NCBI RefSeq assembly: GCF_004209775.1
Contig: NZ_CP035914.1
Location: forward strand, 1,860,001-1,924,000
Length of the DNA: 64,000 nt
Source: Synechococcus sp. WH 8101
GTDB taxonomy: Bacteria > Cyanobacteriota > Cyanobacteriia > PCC-6307 > Cyanobiaceae
Direction of reading: 5' to 3'
Position 1 is the stretch's first letter, and the number at the start of each line of letters is the position of its first letter. The position numbers were made by a program, and so were the translations under genes. The notes beneath the pieces are model-generated. The model saw nothing but the letters and a program-made list of their open reading frames with translations. It was not told where the DNA came from and did no database searches. Of the stretch, positions 8,529-18,183 are shown one piece after another.

Positions 8529-9041
8529 TCATGCCTGAGCCGCCCGGATGCAGGACTCCAGCAGGGGCGCCACCGCATCAGCGTCTCGCCAGCCGCCGAT
8601 CACCGTCACCCGGCCTTCGAGGTTTTTATAGACGCGAAAAAACTCCGCCACATCCTCGAGCTGGTTCGGTGCGATCTGGCGGATGCTGGTGATGCTCCGC
8701 TGGCGGGGGTCCGCCACGGGGACGCAGAGGATCTTGCCGTCGTAATGGCCGGTGTCATGCATATCGAGAACACCGATCGGCCTGGCGCAGATCAGGCAGC
8801 CCGCGAAGGTGGGCTCCTCCATGATCACCATCGCGTCGAGGGGAGAGCCGTCTTCGGCAAGGGTGTTGGGGATGAAGCCGTAGTCAAACGGATATTTCAC
8901 CGACGAGTGCAAGACCCGATCCAGGGCCATCACACCGGCATCGGCGAAATACTCGTATTTATTCCGGCTGCCCGCCGGGATTTCCACCAGCAGGTTCACC
9001 AAGCCGGGTGATGGCGAAGGGGGAAGGGAGCGCAGATCCAT
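8529..9041 (-). CDS. Inorganic pyrophosphatase family protein with altered active-site motif
   Basis: 170 residues of the soluble family I pyrophosphatase fold: [16 protein letters not shown], then [11 protein letters not shown] and [10 protein letters not shown]. The metal-site consensus is DxDPxD, but here it reads D-G-S-P-L-D, so the middle Asp (Asp67 in the E. coli enzyme) is Ser. The start MDLRSLPP at 9041 fits the family N-terminus; the frame is open upstream to 9089. A second, canonical pyrophosphatase is at 26196, so this copy is a paralogue whose activity is uncertain. Confidence 0.85.
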   Translation of the reverse strand: MDLRSLPPSPSPGLVNLLVEIPAGSRNKYEYFADAGVMALDRVLHSSVKYPFDYGFIPNTLAEDGSPLDAMVIMEEPTFAGCLICARPIGVLDMHDTGHYDGKILCVPVADPRQRSITSIRQIAPNQLEDVAEFFRVYKNLEGRVTVIGGWRDADAVAPLLESCIRAAQA

Positions 9042-9228
9042 CGCGTTCCTGAACCATGGTGGGGTGGTCACCTCGGACTGGCCGGTCACTCAACACGGCC
9101 AACGTCGGTACGCCGATCGTGGCAACCGCAATGGCGAATCCGGTGAGAATGAGTGCCGGGCCTGCGAGATCGAGGCTGTCTTGGGCCGAAAGGTCGGGTT
9201 GGGAACCGTGAGGAGGTTCGGGGTCCAT
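8959..9228 (-). CDS. Possible small single-helix membrane protein
   Basis: An open frame from ATG 9228 encodes about 89 residues, with a clean hydrophobic helix ([24 protein letters not shown]) after an acidic N-terminus. The helix part lies upstream of the pyrophosphatase start; the last 80 bases overlap that gene in another frame and look like shadow coding. The helix is too regular to dismiss, but a frameshift or an earlier stop in relatives could mean the true product is shorter. No family recognised. Confidence 0.4.
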   Translation of the reverse strand: MDPEPPHGSQPDLSAQDSLDLAGPALILTGFAIAVATIGVPTLAVLSDRPVRGDHPTMVQERDGSALPSPFAITRLGEPAGGNPGGQPE

Positions 9229-9387
9229 GCAGGTGGAAGAGGGAACATCCCGAGCGCTTCGAACCCTCGAAGGGGTTTGTGTTGAGAGCGTCGAGAACCG
9301 CAACTCCTGCTATGGAGCAGAAGTGGGCTTCTTTACTATGACACCTCTTTCAGAGGGTTGCCGGCCAACCGGTCGCAACAACCAAGG

Positions 9388-9852
9388 TCAGGCAGCAGCG
9401 CGGTCCTGACGCTCGCGCCGGGAGGCGAGGTCGGAAGGGGGCTCCTGCAGACCCTCCAGATGGGAACGGATCAACCGCAACTCTTCGAGAATTGCCCCAA
9501 GACATTGCTGCGTGGCCGTCGAGGGTGAATTCAGCACCTCAACGGTGACTTCCTTGATCCGCAGCACATCCTTGGCAAATCGAGCCACCTCGTTGGGGTG
9601 AAACAGAAGCGGGTCTTTCTGATCGCTTCGGTATTCGGGATTGAGCTTGCGGGGATTGAAGGGAGGATTGAGGTTTCTCGGATCGGTGTTGGTGTAGCGA
9701 TACACCGAAGCACGGGAACGATTGAGTGACTTTTGAACGTCTTCGATACCGACAAGGGCATCGGAACGCGCCATTACCGCATCCACATCAACGGAAGGGT
9801 CAACCGTGCCAGCGGCGGCGGAAAGGCTGGGGTCGACCGGCCGTGAGAACAT
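9388..9852 (-). CDS. Conserved hypothetical, possible HTH-type DNA-binding protein
   Basis: 154 residues. The central part (ALVGIEDVQKSLNRSRASVYRYTNTD) looks like a helix-turn-helix reader domain, followed by a Pro/Asn-rich strand (NPPFNPRKLNPEYRSD), a VARFAKDVLRIK helix and a C-terminal helix with Leu/Arg heptads. Residues before 30 are low-complexity. It sits alone, divergent from proS. I believe similar proteins occur in picocyanobacteria, but the DNA-binding role is inference from motif shape. Confidence 0.7.
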   Translation of the reverse strand: MFSRPVDPSLSAAAGTVDPSVDVDAVMARSDALVGIEDVQKSLNRSRASVYRYTNTDPRNLNPPFNPRKLNPEYRSDQKDPLLFHPNEVARFAKDVLRIKEVTVEVLNSPSTATQQCLGAILEELRLIRSHLEGLQEPPSDLASRRERQDRAAA

Positions 9853-9998
9853 GGAACAAGCCTTATGGCAACTGAAGTCTCACGGACGTTAGCAGTTGAG
9901 ACTCAGTCGTCACTCCCTCTCTCCCGGATCGGGTCCACTTCGCGGATCGACCCTCTCTGAGGCGGTGGTAACTTCCCGCTTCTTGCTGAATCACGATC

Positions 9999-11783
9999 AT
10001 GCGCGTCTCCCGCCTGATGCTGGTGACGTTGCGGGATGTTCCCGCAGACGCGGAGATCGCTTCCCATCAGCTGTTGCTTCGAGGTGGATTCATCCGACGG
10101 GTGGGGTCCGGCATCTATGCCTATTTACCGCTGATGTGGCGCGTGCTTCAGCGGATCAATGCGATTGTTCGCGAGGAAATGAACGCGGTGGGGGCCCTTG
10201 AGACTCTGCTGCCCCAGCTCCAACCGGCCGAACTCTGGCAACGCAGCGGTCGCTGGCAGGGCTACACCGCAGGAGAAGGGATCATGTTCCATCTCGACGA
10301 CCGGCAAGGTCGCCAGCTCGGCCTGGGGCCGACCCATGAGGAGGTGATCACATCGTTGGCGGGTGAACTGCTGCGGTCCTACCGGCAACTCCCCGTGACG
10401 CTTTATCAGATCCAGAGCAAGTTCCGCGATGAGATCCGCCCCCGATTCGGGTTGATGCGCGGTCGTGAATTCATCATGAAAGATGCGTATTCCTTCCACG
10501 CCGACGCATCAGATCTGCAGGCCTGTTACGGGGCCATGGATGGGGCCTATCGCCGGATCTTCGATCGTTGCGGCCTGCAGACCGTGGCGGTGGAGGCCGA
10601 TAGCGGCGCCATCGGTGGCGCCGCCTCCCAGGAGTTCATGGTCACGGCTGAAGCCGGTGAAGACTTGATCCTGATGAATGAATCCGGTAGCTACGCCGCC
10701 AACCTCGAGAAGGCTGTCTCGATCGCACCTGACGCCATTCCACTCCCCGAGGGCGACAGCCGGTCCCTCGACACGCCCGGAGAGCACACGATCGAGGCTC
10801 TCTGCAGTGCACAGCAACTCGAGCCCTCCCAGGTCGTGAAGGTTCTCGCGCTGATTGCCCGCATGGATTCCGGAAGCGAGCGCCCAGTGCTGGCCTGCCT
10901 CAGGGGCGACCAGGAGCTGAACGAGGTGAAGCTGATCAACGCCCTTACCGCTGCGCTTGGGGAGGGGGTGCTGGATCTGGCCGCCGTGACTGCCGAACAG
11001 CTGGAACGGCAGGGACTGCAGCCCTGGCCCTTCGGCGCCCTCGGCCCCGACCTGGAGGACAGCCGACTCGCGGGCGCGCGCACCTGGGTTCCCACGTTTC
11101 TGCGCTTCGCCGACCCCACCGCTCTGGCGCTCGAGCGATTCGTGTGCGGCGCGAACACCCCCGACCAGCACCGTTGGGGGTGGCGTTGGCCTGACTGCCA
11201 GGTCTTGCCTCAAGCGGTGGATCTACGCAATGCCCAGGCCGGTGACCGCTGCCAGAGCGATCCGGAGCAGACCCTGGTGGCGCGCCGCGGCATCGAGGTG
11301 GGCCACATTTTTCAGTTGGGCCGAAAATATTCGCAAGCAATGGACGCCAACTTCACCAACGCCGATGGGGGGCAGGAAGCGCTCTGGATGGGCTGTTACG
11401 GCATCGGTGTGTCCCGCCTCGCCCAGGCAGCCGTGGAACAACATCACGACGACGCCGGCATTTGCTGGCCGCTGGCGATCGCTCCATTCCAGGTGATTGT
11501 GGTGGTGGCCAACCTGCAGGACGCAACGCAACGCGGCCTCGGTGAGGATCTCTACGCCAAGTTGATGGCCCAAGGCGTGGATGCCCTGCTCGATGACCGT
11601 CAGGAGAGAGCTGGGGTGAAATTCAAGGATGCGGATCTGATCGGCATTCCCTGGCGGATCGTGGTTGGCCGCGCCGCCGCTGACGGACAGGTGGAACTGG
11701 TGGAACGGGCGACCCGCCAGGCCGATGTGCTGACGGTTGACGCCGCACTCGAACGGGTGCTCGCTGCGGTTGCCGCCGCCTGA
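9999..11783 (+). CDS. proS: Prolyl-tRNA synthetase
   Basis: 594-residue bacterial-type ProRS that charges tRNA-Pro. Class II motif 1 lies near RVGSGIYAYLPL, motif 2 near KFRDEIRPRFGLMRGREFIMKD and motif 3 near the C-terminal GCYGIGVSR. The editing (INS) insertion lies between motifs 2 and 3 (about residues 225-390, with CLRGDQELNEVKL), followed by the C-terminal anticodon-binding domain (VVVANLQDATQRG onward). Length agrees with the long bacterial form. ATG at 9999. Confidence 0.97.
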   Translation: MRVSRLMLVTLRDVPADAEIASHQLLLRGGFIRRVGSGIYAYLPLMWRVLQRINAIVREEMNAVGALETLLPQLQPAELWQRSGRWQGYTAGEGIMFHLDDRQGRQLGLGPTHEEVITSLAGELLRSYRQLPVTLYQIQSKFRDEIRPRFGLMRGREFIMKDAYSFHADASDLQACYGAMDGAYRRIFDRCGLQTVAVEADSGAIGGAASQEFMVTAEAGEDLILMNESGSYAANLEKAVSIAPDAIPLPEGDSRSLDTPGEHTIEALCSAQQLEPSQVVKVLALIARMDSGSERPVLACLRGDQELNEVKLINALTAALGEGVLDLAAVTAEQLERQGLQPWPFGALGPDLEDSRLAGARTWVPTFLRFADPTALALERFVCGANTPDQHRWGWRWPDCQVLPQAVDLRNAQAGDRCQSDPEQTLVARRGIEVGHIFQLGRKYSQAMDANFTNADGGQEALWMGCYGIGVSRLAQAAVEQHHDDAGICWPLAIAPFQVIVVVANLQDATQRGLGEDLYAKLMAQGVDALLDDRQERAGVKFKDADLIGIPWRIVVGRAAADGQVELVERATRQADVLTVDAALERVLAAVAAA

Positions 11784-11843
11784 ACCGCCCCATCCAGGCC
11801 TCTTCACCGGCGCCTTTACAGTCCTCAGAACTGATCCGTCGCC

Positions 11844-12281
11844 ATGCTCACCGCCCTGCTTCGCCTGACGAACAAGTTGCTCAAGGCGACCACGACGGCA
11901 GCACTGGCCGCCATCCTCGGCGTTTCCCTGCTGCTCACGGCCTGTTCAGGGGCCTCCGCTTCCGGCTTGAGCGGTGACTACGTCGAAGACACCGTGGCTG
12001 TGGGCCACAGACTGCAGGCCACCATCGCCCTTCCGCAGGATGATGCCGAACGGCCGGAAGCGGAGGCGGAAGCCCGCACGCTGATCAACGACTACATGTC
12101 GCGGTACCGGCCGCGCCCCCAGGTGAACGGACTCGCATCCTTCACCACCATGCAGACGGCCCTGAACTCCCTCGCCGGCCACTACAACACCTACGCCAAT
12201 CGCCCCCTGCCTGAGGGCCTGAAAGAGCGGGTCGACAAAGAGCTCACCAAGGCGGAGCGGGCGGCTGTGCGCGGCAGCTGA
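11844..12281 (+). CDS. psb27: Photosystem II assembly lipoprotein Psb27
   Basis: 145 residues. An N-terminal signal region ends in a lipobox (SLLLTAC, Cys at about 36), followed by the four-helix Psb27 domain (DTVAVGHRLQATIALP, EARTLINDYMSRYRPRP, FTTMQTALNSLAGHYNTY, LPEGLKERVDKELTKAERA). Psb27 binds CP43 on the lumen side of photosystem II assembly and repair intermediates. It is transcribed in the same direction as proS and purA, with short gaps. Confidence 0.95.
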   Translation: MLTALLRLTNKLLKATTTAALAAILGVSLLLTACSGASASGLSGDYVEDTVAVGHRLQATIALPQDDAERPEAEAEARTLINDYMSRYRPRPQVNGLASFTTMQTALNSLAGHYNTYANRPLPEGLKERVDKELTKAERAAVRGS

Positions 12282-12369
12282 GCACGGCGACCCACTGCTT
12301 TTCTTTTGACCGAAGGGTGGTGGATCTGTAAAGCTGTCGGATTGTGCAGATTGGCGGCTTCGGGCCGCA

Positions 12370-13689
12370 GTGTCTTTGGCCAACGTTGTCGTCATCGGTG
12401 CGCAGTGGGGTGACGAAGGAAAAGGGAAGATCACCGACCTTCTGAGTCGTTCCGCCGATGTGGTCGTCCGCTACCAGGGGGGCGTCAACGCTGGCCACAC
12501 CATCGTGGTTGACGGACAGGTGCTCAAATTGCACCTCATCCCTTCCGGCATTCTTTATCCCGACACCATCTGTCTCATCGGTTCTGGAACGGTGGTGGAC
12601 CCCAAGGTGATGCTTGGGGAGCTCGACATGCTGATCGAGAACGGCATCGACATCTCCGGCCTGCAGCTGGCGTCGACGGCCCACGTGACCATGCCCTACC
12701 ACCGCCTGCTGGATCAGGCGATGGAGATGCAACGCGGTGATCGACGCATCGGCACCACCGGGCGAGGGATCGGCCCGACCTACGCCGACAAGTCGCAGCG
12801 CAGCGGCATTCGCGTGATTGATCTGCTGGATGAACAACGGCTGCGGGATCGCCTCGAAGGCCCCCTGAAGGAAAAGAACCAGCTCCTGGAAACCATCTAC
12901 GGCTTGGAACCCGTCGATGGGGAGGCGGTGATCGGCGAATATCTGGATTACGGACGTCGCCTCGCCCCCCATGTGGTCGATTGCACCCGGGCAATTCACA
13001 CGGCGGCACGGAATCGCAAGAACATTCTCTTCGAAGGAGCGCAGGGAACCCTGCTCGACCTCGACCATGGCACCTATCCCTACGTCACCTCCTCCAACCC
13101 GGTGTCCGGAGGTGCCTGCATCGGCGCCGGCGTCGGTCCGACCCTGATCGACCGGGTGATCGGTGTGGCCAAGGCCTACACCACCCGTGTTGGCGAAGGG
13201 CCTTTCCCCACCGAACTAAGCGGCAGCCTCAACGATCAGCTCACCGAACGCGGCGGTGAATTCGGCACCACCACCGGCCGCCGCCGTCGCTGTGGCTGGT
13301 TTGACGGGGTGATCGGTCGGTATGCCGTTGAGGTGAATGGGCTCGACTGTCTGGCGGTGACCAAGCTGGACGTGCTCGATGAGCTGGATGCCATCCAGGT
13401 GTGTGTGGCGTACGAGCTCGACGGGCAGACGATCGAATATTTCCCAAGCTGCGCCGAGGAATTTTCCCGTTGCAAGCCGATCTTCAAAACCCTGCCGGGC
13501 TGGCAGTGCTCCACCGCCGATTGCCGCCGACTGGAGGATCTGCCTGAAAAAGCGATGGCCTACCTGCGTTTCCTCGCCGATCTGATGGAAGTGCCCATCG
13601 CCATCGTCTCGCTGGGCGCCAGCCGAGATCAGACGATCGTGGTGGAAGATCCGATTCACGGACCGAAACGGGCCCTGCTCAGCGCCTGA
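12370..13689 (+). CDS. purA: Adenylosuccinate synthetase
   Basis: 439 residues. PurA converts IMP and aspartate to adenylosuccinate using GTP, the first committed step to AMP. Visible signatures are [11 protein letters not shown] near the N-terminus, [18 protein letters not shown] and the C-terminal GTP-binding region. No ATG fits the start: GTG 12370 ([10 protein letters not shown]) or TTG 12376 are the candidates. It is followed by a PfkB-family kinase that may act on adenosine, giving a purine-themed neighbourhood. Confidence 0.97.
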   Translation: MSLANVVVIGAQWGDEGKGKITDLLSRSADVVVRYQGGVNAGHTIVVDGQVLKLHLIPSGILYPDTICLIGSGTVVDPKVMLGELDMLIENGIDISGLQLASTAHVTMPYHRLLDQAMEMQRGDRRIGTTGRGIGPTYADKSQRSGIRVIDLLDEQRLRDRLEGPLKEKNQLLETIYGLEPVDGEAVIGEYLDYGRRLAPHVVDCTRAIHTAARNRKNILFEGAQGTLLDLDHGTYPYVTSSNPVSGGACIGAGVGPTLIDRVIGVAKAYTTRVGEGPFPTELSGSLNDQLTERGGEFGTTTGRRRRCGWFDGVIGRYAVEVNGLDCLAVTKLDVLDELDAIQVCVAYELDGQTIEYFPSCAEEFSRCKPIFKTLPGWQCSTADCRRLEDLPEKAMAYLRFLADLMEVPIAIVSLGASRDQTIVVEDPIHGPKRALLSA

Positions 13690-13746
13690 CCAACAGCCGC
13701 AGCGCCCGAAGGGCGATACTGCCGCTGTTCTGCGCCTGATGGCCCC

Positions 13747-14763
13747 ATGACGACACCCCGATTCAGCAACCACGACTGCTCCCTGGATGTGGTGGGAATC
13801 GGAAACGCGATCGTGGACGTGCTCGTGCAGACCGATGACAGCTTCCTCGAGACGCACGGTCTGAATAAAGGCGCCATGGCTCTGGTGGATGAGAACCAGG
13901 CCCATGCGCTCTATGAAGCCAGCGGCAGCGGTCTGGAGACTTCAGGTGGATCGGCGGCCAATACTCTCGCGGGCCTGGCGCAACTGGGCAGTCGCGCCGG
14001 CTTCATCGGCAGGGTCCGCAACGACCAGCTGGGCGAGATCTTCAGCCACGACATCCGTGCCGTCGGCACACGCTTTGACACCCCTGCAGCGATCGATGGC
14101 CCCAGCACGGCCCGCTGCCTGATCCTGGTCACCCCCGATGCCCAACGCACGATGTGCACCTACCTCGGTGCCTCGGTGCAGCTCGAACCGGAAGACCTGG
14201 ACCTTTCGATGGTGCGAGACACCAAAGTGCTCTATCTGGAGGGCTATCTCTGGGACAGCCCCGCCGCCAAACGGGCCTTCATCTCCGCTGCTGAAACCTG
14301 CCGGCAGAGTGGTGGCCAGGTGGCTCTGTCACTCTCCGATGGCTTCTGCGTGGACCGGCACCGCGACAGCTTCCTGGAGCTGGTGAACGGTCATGTGGAT
14401 GTGTTGTTCGCCAACGAGAGTGAGATCACGTCGCTGTACGGCACAGACGATTTCGATCACGCCATCGCCCAGGTGAAGGGGTGTTGCCACGTGGCGGCCC
14501 TCACCCGCAGCGAAAAGGGTTCGGTGGTGCTCAGCGGTGATCAACGCTGGGACGTTCCCGCCTACAAGCTGGGGGATCTGATCGACACCACCGGCGCCGG
14601 TGACCTCTATGCCGGCGGCTTCCTGCATGGCTACACCCAGGGGCTCGATCTGGAGACCTGCGGCCGGATCGGCTCCCTCTGTGCCGGGCAGGTGGTCACC
14701 CAGCTCGGCCCCCGCTCCCAGGTGTCACTCCAGACGTTGGTGCGGGAGCACCTGGGGAGCTAA
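13747..14763 (+). CDS. PfkB/ribokinase-family sugar or adenosine kinase
   Basis: 338 residues. It has the PfkB family signatures: an N-terminal substrate-binding GIGNAIVDVLV, SGGSAANTL, and the C-terminal anion hole and catalytic base DTTGAGDLYAGGFL. The sequence resembles cyanobacterial proteins annotated as adenosine kinase or ribokinase. Location after purA fits adenosine salvage, but substrate is not proved by sequence. Its 3' end overlaps convergent cutA by 39 bases. Confidence 0.88.
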   Translation: MTTPRFSNHDCSLDVVGIGNAIVDVLVQTDDSFLETHGLNKGAMALVDENQAHALYEASGSGLETSGGSAANTLAGLAQLGSRAGFIGRVRNDQLGEIFSHDIRAVGTRFDTPAAIDGPSTARCLILVTPDAQRTMCTYLGASVQLEPEDLDLSMVRDTKVLYLEGYLWDSPAAKRAFISAAETCRQSGGQVALSLSDGFCVDRHRDSFLELVNGHVDVLFANESEITSLYGTDDFDHAIAQVKGCCHVAALTRSEKGSVVLSGDQRWDVPAYKLGDLIDTTGAGDLYAGGFLHGYTQGLDLETCGRIGSLCAGQVVTQLGPRSQVSLQTLVREHLGS

Positions 14764-15084
14764 CGCCTCCTGCAGCCAGCCGCCATAGGCGGCTGATGCT
14801 GATGCAGTCCAGTGCAGGCACTCGGGTGTGTCGTAACTGTGCAGCGTGTCGAGGGCCTGCCGCAGCGCGGCGAGGCCCTCGGCTGAAGTTTTGATCAGGA
14901 GCTGCACCTCCTCAGCCCGTTCAACACCACCGTTCCAGCGATAGCAGGAGCGGATCGGCATCAGGCTCACGCAGGCGGCCAAGCGGCGCTCCACCAGGGC
15001 TGAGGCCAGGGCTTCCGCCCGTTCACGATCCGCTTCGGTGGTAAGCACAAGCGTGATCGGCGCGGCCTCGGATCGGGAGTCCAT
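14725..15084 (-). CDS. cutA: Divalent-cation tolerance protein CutA
   Basis: 119 residues of the trimeric ferredoxin-like CutA1 fold: ITLVLTTEADRERAEALASALVERRLAACVSLMPIRSCYRWNG carries the family pattern (only part quoted here is diagnostic: ERRLAACV and SCYRWNG), then EVQLLIKT and HSYDTPE. CutA is linked to metal tolerance, but its biochemical function is still unclear. ATG 15084 gives the usual length; the frame is open further upstream. cobK follows upstream on the same strand. Confidence 0.92.
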   Translation of the reverse strand: MDSRSEAAPITLVLTTEADRERAEALASALVERRLAACVSLMPIRSCYRWNGGVERAEEVQLLIKTSAEGLAALRQALDTLHSYDTPECLHWTASASAAYGGWLQEALAPQVLPHQRLE

Positions 15085-15100
15085 CAGCGAGAAAGGAGGG

Positions 15101-15895
15101 TCAGGCCAGAGCAGCCAGAAGCGCCTCCACGCTATGCACAACGGAAACTCCGGCGGGCGGGGCTGGCCGCCGCAGCAACCAGAGCCGCAGGCCCAGCGCC
15201 TCGGCGACCCGATGCCAGCAGCGTTCGCTCACTCCACCAGACTGGCGGCAGAGCACATCCGTGATCTGCCAGCGGCGGCAAAGAGCCAGCTCCAGAGCCC
15301 CGCTTGACCCCGCCGGTGCGAGCGAGTGAAGGGGCCGGAGCAGGGCGAGCTGCTCGGGCGGAATCCCGGCAGCACGGGCCTGACGCAGACCGGCGGGAGT
15401 GGGCAGCACGCGGGCGAACAGCTGGGGTGGCGGTGCCGGCAAGGCCGCCACGACAGCCGAGAGATGGCGCGCTCCCAGGGCCAGCAGCAAGCGCTCCGCG
15501 CGCAGAAACTGAACGTTGTCGATCATGTGCAGCTGCGCGGCCGCTGCTGGAGCGATCGGTTCCAGCCTCCGCTCGAAACGCACCAGGCACCCTTTGGAGG
15601 CGCCGCAGGCCTCCACCAACTGACGGCTGATCAACGTGGCGAAAGGATGGGTGGCATCCACAACCCGATCGATCCTCTGGGTCGCCAGGCGGTGCCGTAT
15701 CGCCGCCACGTCAGCCAGCGGGCCCACCCAGACATGGCTGAGCGACAGCTGGCGGTAGGCCGCTGCGGCGGCAGGCGTCACAACGCTGACGCTGACCCGC
15801 CAGCCCTGCTGGAGCAGGGCGCTCGCAAGGCCTGGCCCCTCACCGGTGCCGGCCAGAAGCCACAGATGCCCCTGGCGATTGTGCGGGCCGTGCAT
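15101..15895 (-). CDS. cobK: Precorrin-6A/cobalt-precorrin-6A reductase
   Basis: 264 residues matching CobK/CbiJ, which reduces (cobalt-)precorrin-6A in corrin-ring synthesis. Family features are the N-terminal WLLAGTGEGPGLASAL, VDATHPFATLISRQ and the later LLALGARHLS and PTPAGLRQARAAGIPPEQ. It lies 16 bases upstream of cutA on the same strand and is divergent from ssb. The initiator ATG at 15895 fits the usual N-terminus. Confidence 0.92.
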   Translation of the reverse strand: MHGPHNRQGHLWLLAGTGEGPGLASALLQQGWRVSVSVVTPAAAAAYRQLSLSHVWVGPLADVAAIRHRLATQRIDRVVDATHPFATLISRQLVEACGASKGCLVRFERRLEPIAPAAAAQLHMIDNVQFLRAERLLLALGARHLSAVVAALPAPPPQLFARVLPTPAGLRQARAAGIPPEQLALLRPLHSLAPAGSSGALELALCRRWQITDVLCRQSGGVSERCWHRVAEALGLRLWLLRRPAPPAGVSVVHSVEALLAALA

Positions 15896-15929
15896 CAGGA
15901 TGGCGGCTCCATCAAGGCGTCAGACGGCG

Positions 15930-16406
15930 ATGAACCACTGCGTGCTCGAAGTGGAGGTGCTGGAGGCCCCCACCCTTCGCTACACCCAGGACAACCAGAC
16001 GCCGATTGCGGAGATGGAGGTGCGCTTCGATGCCCTGCGCGCCGACGATCCCGCCGGTCAGATCAAAGTGGTGGGCTGGGGGAATCTGGCCCAGGATCTG
16101 CAGAACCGGGTTCAGCCAGGGCAGCGCCTTGTGATCGAGGGACGCCTGCGCATGAACACGGTGCCGCGGCCGGACGGCATGAAAGAAAAACGTGCCGAAT
16201 TCACGCTCTCCCGCCTGCATCCGGTGGGAACCGCAGCCGCCGGCGCTCCGTCCGCCAGCCCTTCCGCAACGGGCGGCAGGCCAGCCCAGCCCAGCCGTCA
16301 GGTCTCTGCCAACCGCCCCCCTGCGCCTGCTGCGCCTATTCAGGACAACGCCTCCACCTGGAACAGCGCACCGCTGGTGCCGGAGACCGACGACATCCCC
16401 TTTTGA
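15930..16406 (+). CDS. ssb: Single-stranded DNA-binding protein
   Basis: 158 residues: an OB fold in the first 100 residues (MNHCVLEVEVLEAPTLRYT onward, VIEGRLRMNT), a Pro/Ala/Ser-rich linker, and the acidic tip DDIPF that recruits replication and repair partners. ATG 15930 is preferred because the OB fold starts there; the open frame upstream runs into divergent cobK. Confidence 0.93.
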   Translation: MNHCVLEVEVLEAPTLRYTQDNQTPIAEMEVRFDALRADDPAGQIKVVGWGNLAQDLQNRVQPGQRLVIEGRLRMNTVPRPDGMKEKRAEFTLSRLHPVGTAAAGAPSASPSATGGRPAQPSRQVSANRPPAPAAPIQDNASTWNSAPLVPETDDIPF

Positions 16407-16425
16407 CGGGCGATCCATCCGCAGC

Positions 16426-16674
16426 TCAGGTGGTCGGGTCGAGTCGCTCCGAGGCCTTGGCGAGCAACTGACCTAGTTCCCGCTCCAGGGCCGCGAGATC
16501 GAGACGCAGATCCGACCAGCGACCGCGGTCAATTTGTTCGAGCAGCCAGGCCCGGTCCTGATCGAGCTGGGTGATCAGCTCGGTCAGCTCCGGGGGCTCC
16601 GCTGAAGCCGTGCCGGGCATGTCTGACGCAGGACGGTCCATGGGCGGAGGCATCGTGATCCCCATTCTCCCCAT
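16426..16674 (-). CDS. Small hypothetical protein with coiled-coil helix
   Basis: 82 residues, possibly shorter if the ATG of MDRPASD is used. After a Pro/Met-rich N-terminus, residues from about 28 on (LTELITQLDQDRAWLLEQ, then LDLAALERELGQLLAKAS) form an amphipathic helix with regular Leu spacing. It is convergent with ssb, 20 bases away. No family recognised. Confidence 0.6.
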   Translation of the reverse strand: MGRMGITMPPPMDRPASDMPGTASAEPPELTELITQLDQDRAWLLEQIDRGRWSDLRLDLAALERELGQLLAKASERLDPTT

Positions 16675-16752
16675 GGCGCCCCGCCATCGCGATCGACACC
16701 CATGCGTTCGACACCATCACGAGGCACCAGGGGGATGCAGCAAAGTGCAGCT

Positions 16753-17307
16753 ATGAACAACCTGCTTTCACCAGGCAATTTGATCACCGTGGCCGGTGGC
16801 GTGCTCACCGTGGTGGGCGCCGTCGCTTACGGCAGCGGCAATGCCAACCTCAGTTTGCCGACGATCTTCTACGGGATCCCGATCCTGCTGGGAGGCCTGG
16901 CCTTGAAATCCTCGGAACTGCCTCCTGCCAAGCGGGTGACGCCGGCCAGTCAGCTGAAGAACGAACGCGCCGCCGGCGCCCCCGAACTGGCCAAGCTGCT
17001 CAGCGATGTGACCCGCTGGCGCTACGGCCAGAAAGCGCATCTCGAATCATCCCTGGAAGCCCTGAAGCTCTGGGATGAGGACGAACCGCCCCAGCTGCTC
17101 GAGATTGAAGAACTGCATGGTTCATCGGGATACGGGCTCAGATTGCGCTTCGAGCGTGGCAAGGTTCCCCTGGAGCAGTGGCAGGAGAAGCAGGAACGGC
17201 TCGGTCGCTTCTTCGCCAAGGGGTTGCAGGCCCAGATCACAGCGTTGGGATCCTCCCGGCTGGACCTCACCCTGCTGCCCGCCACAGGCGAGCATGGTCA
17301 GCAGTGA
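16753..17307 (+). CDS. DUF2854 family membrane protein
   Basis: 184 residues. Two hydrophobic segments near the N-terminus (NLITVAGGVLTVVGAVAYG and PTIFYGIPILLGGLALK) are followed by a soluble domain with SDVTRWRYGQKAHLESSLEALKLW and a C-terminal alpha/beta part. This is the pattern of DUF2854, found in cyanobacteria and chloroplasts, with no established function. ATG 16753 starts just before the first helix; the frame is open from 16702. argB follows after 9 bases. Confidence 0.82.
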   Translation: MNNLLSPGNLITVAGGVLTVVGAVAYGSGNANLSLPTIFYGIPILLGGLALKSSELPPAKRVTPASQLKNERAAGAPELAKLLSDVTRWRYGQKAHLESSLEALKLWDEDEPPQLLEIEELHGSSGYGLRLRFERGKVPLEQWQEKQERLGRFFAKGLQAQITALGSSRLDLTLLPATGEHGQQ

Positions 17308-17316
17308 CCGCGAGCG

Positions 17317-18180
17317 ATGGCCAGCGACGACGCCCTGAGGGTTTCGGTTCTCAGTGAAGCCCTTCCCTACATCCAGCGCTTCGCAGGGCGCCGGATCGTG
17401 GTCAAATACGGCGGTGCCGCCATGGCCCATGCCTCGCTGCAGGAGGCCGTGTTTCGCGATCTGGCCTTGCTCACGAGCGTGGGGGTTCGCCCGGTGGTGG
17501 TGCACGGAGGCGGCCCGGAGATCAACCACTGGCTGAAAAAGCTTGAGATTCCCGCCGAATTCCGCGACGGGCTGCGGGTCACCGACCCTTCCACAATGGA
17601 CGTGGTGGAAATGGTGTTGGTCGGACGGGTCAACAAGCAGATCGTGAATGGGCTCAATCGACTGGGTGCTCGTGCCGTGGGCCTCAGCGGCAGCGATGGG
17701 GGCCTGGTGCAGGCCCGCCCCTGGGGGGACGGCAGCCACGGGCTGGTGGGGGATGTGGCCCGGGTGGACCCCGACGTGCTCGAACCTCTCCTGGAGAAGG
17801 GCTATGTGCCGGTGATCTCCAGTGTGGCGGCCACCAGCGATGGCCGTGCTCACAACATCAATGCCGACACTGTGGCCGGCGAACTCGCCGCGGCCCTCGA
17901 AGCGGAAAAGCTGATCCTTCTCACCGACACGCCCGGCATCCTGCGAGATCGGCAGGATCCTGAGTCGCTGATCCGCCAACTGCGCCTGTCGGAAGCGCGG
18001 CAGCTGATCGCCGAAGGGGTGGTGGCCGGTGGCATGACCCCGAAAACCGAGTGCTGCATCCGCGCTCTGGCCCAGGGGGTGGCCGCGGCCCACATCATCG
18101 ATGGCCGCGTCCCCCATGCCCTGTTACTGGAGGTGTTCACCGATGCGGGAATCGGCACCATGGTGCTGGGTCGCGGTTGA
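17317..18180 (+). CDS. argB: Acetylglutamate kinase
   Basis: 287 residues. NAGK phosphorylates N-acetylglutamate, the controlled step of arginine synthesis, and in cyanobacteria is a target of the PII protein. Visible family features are [29 protein letters not shown]-like [21 protein letters not shown], and KTECCIRAL near the end. The long N-terminal helix of the Arg-sensitive hexameric form is present ([14 protein letters not shown]). It lies between DUF2854 and the DUF3153 gene with gaps of 9 and 3 bases. Confidence 0.96.
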   Translation: MASDDALRVSVLSEALPYIQRFAGRRIVVKYGGAAMAHASLQEAVFRDLALLTSVGVRPVVVHGGGPEINHWLKKLEIPAEFRDGLRVTDPSTMDVVEMVLVGRVNKQIVNGLNRLGARAVGLSGSDGGLVQARPWGDGSHGLVGDVARVDPDVLEPLLEKGYVPVISSVAATSDGRAHNINADTVAGELAAALEAEKLILLTDTPGILRDRQDPESLIRQLRLSEARQLIAEGVVAGGMTPKTECCIRALAQGVAAAHIIDGRVPHALLLEVFTDAGIGTMVLGRG

Positions 18181-18183
18181 TCG

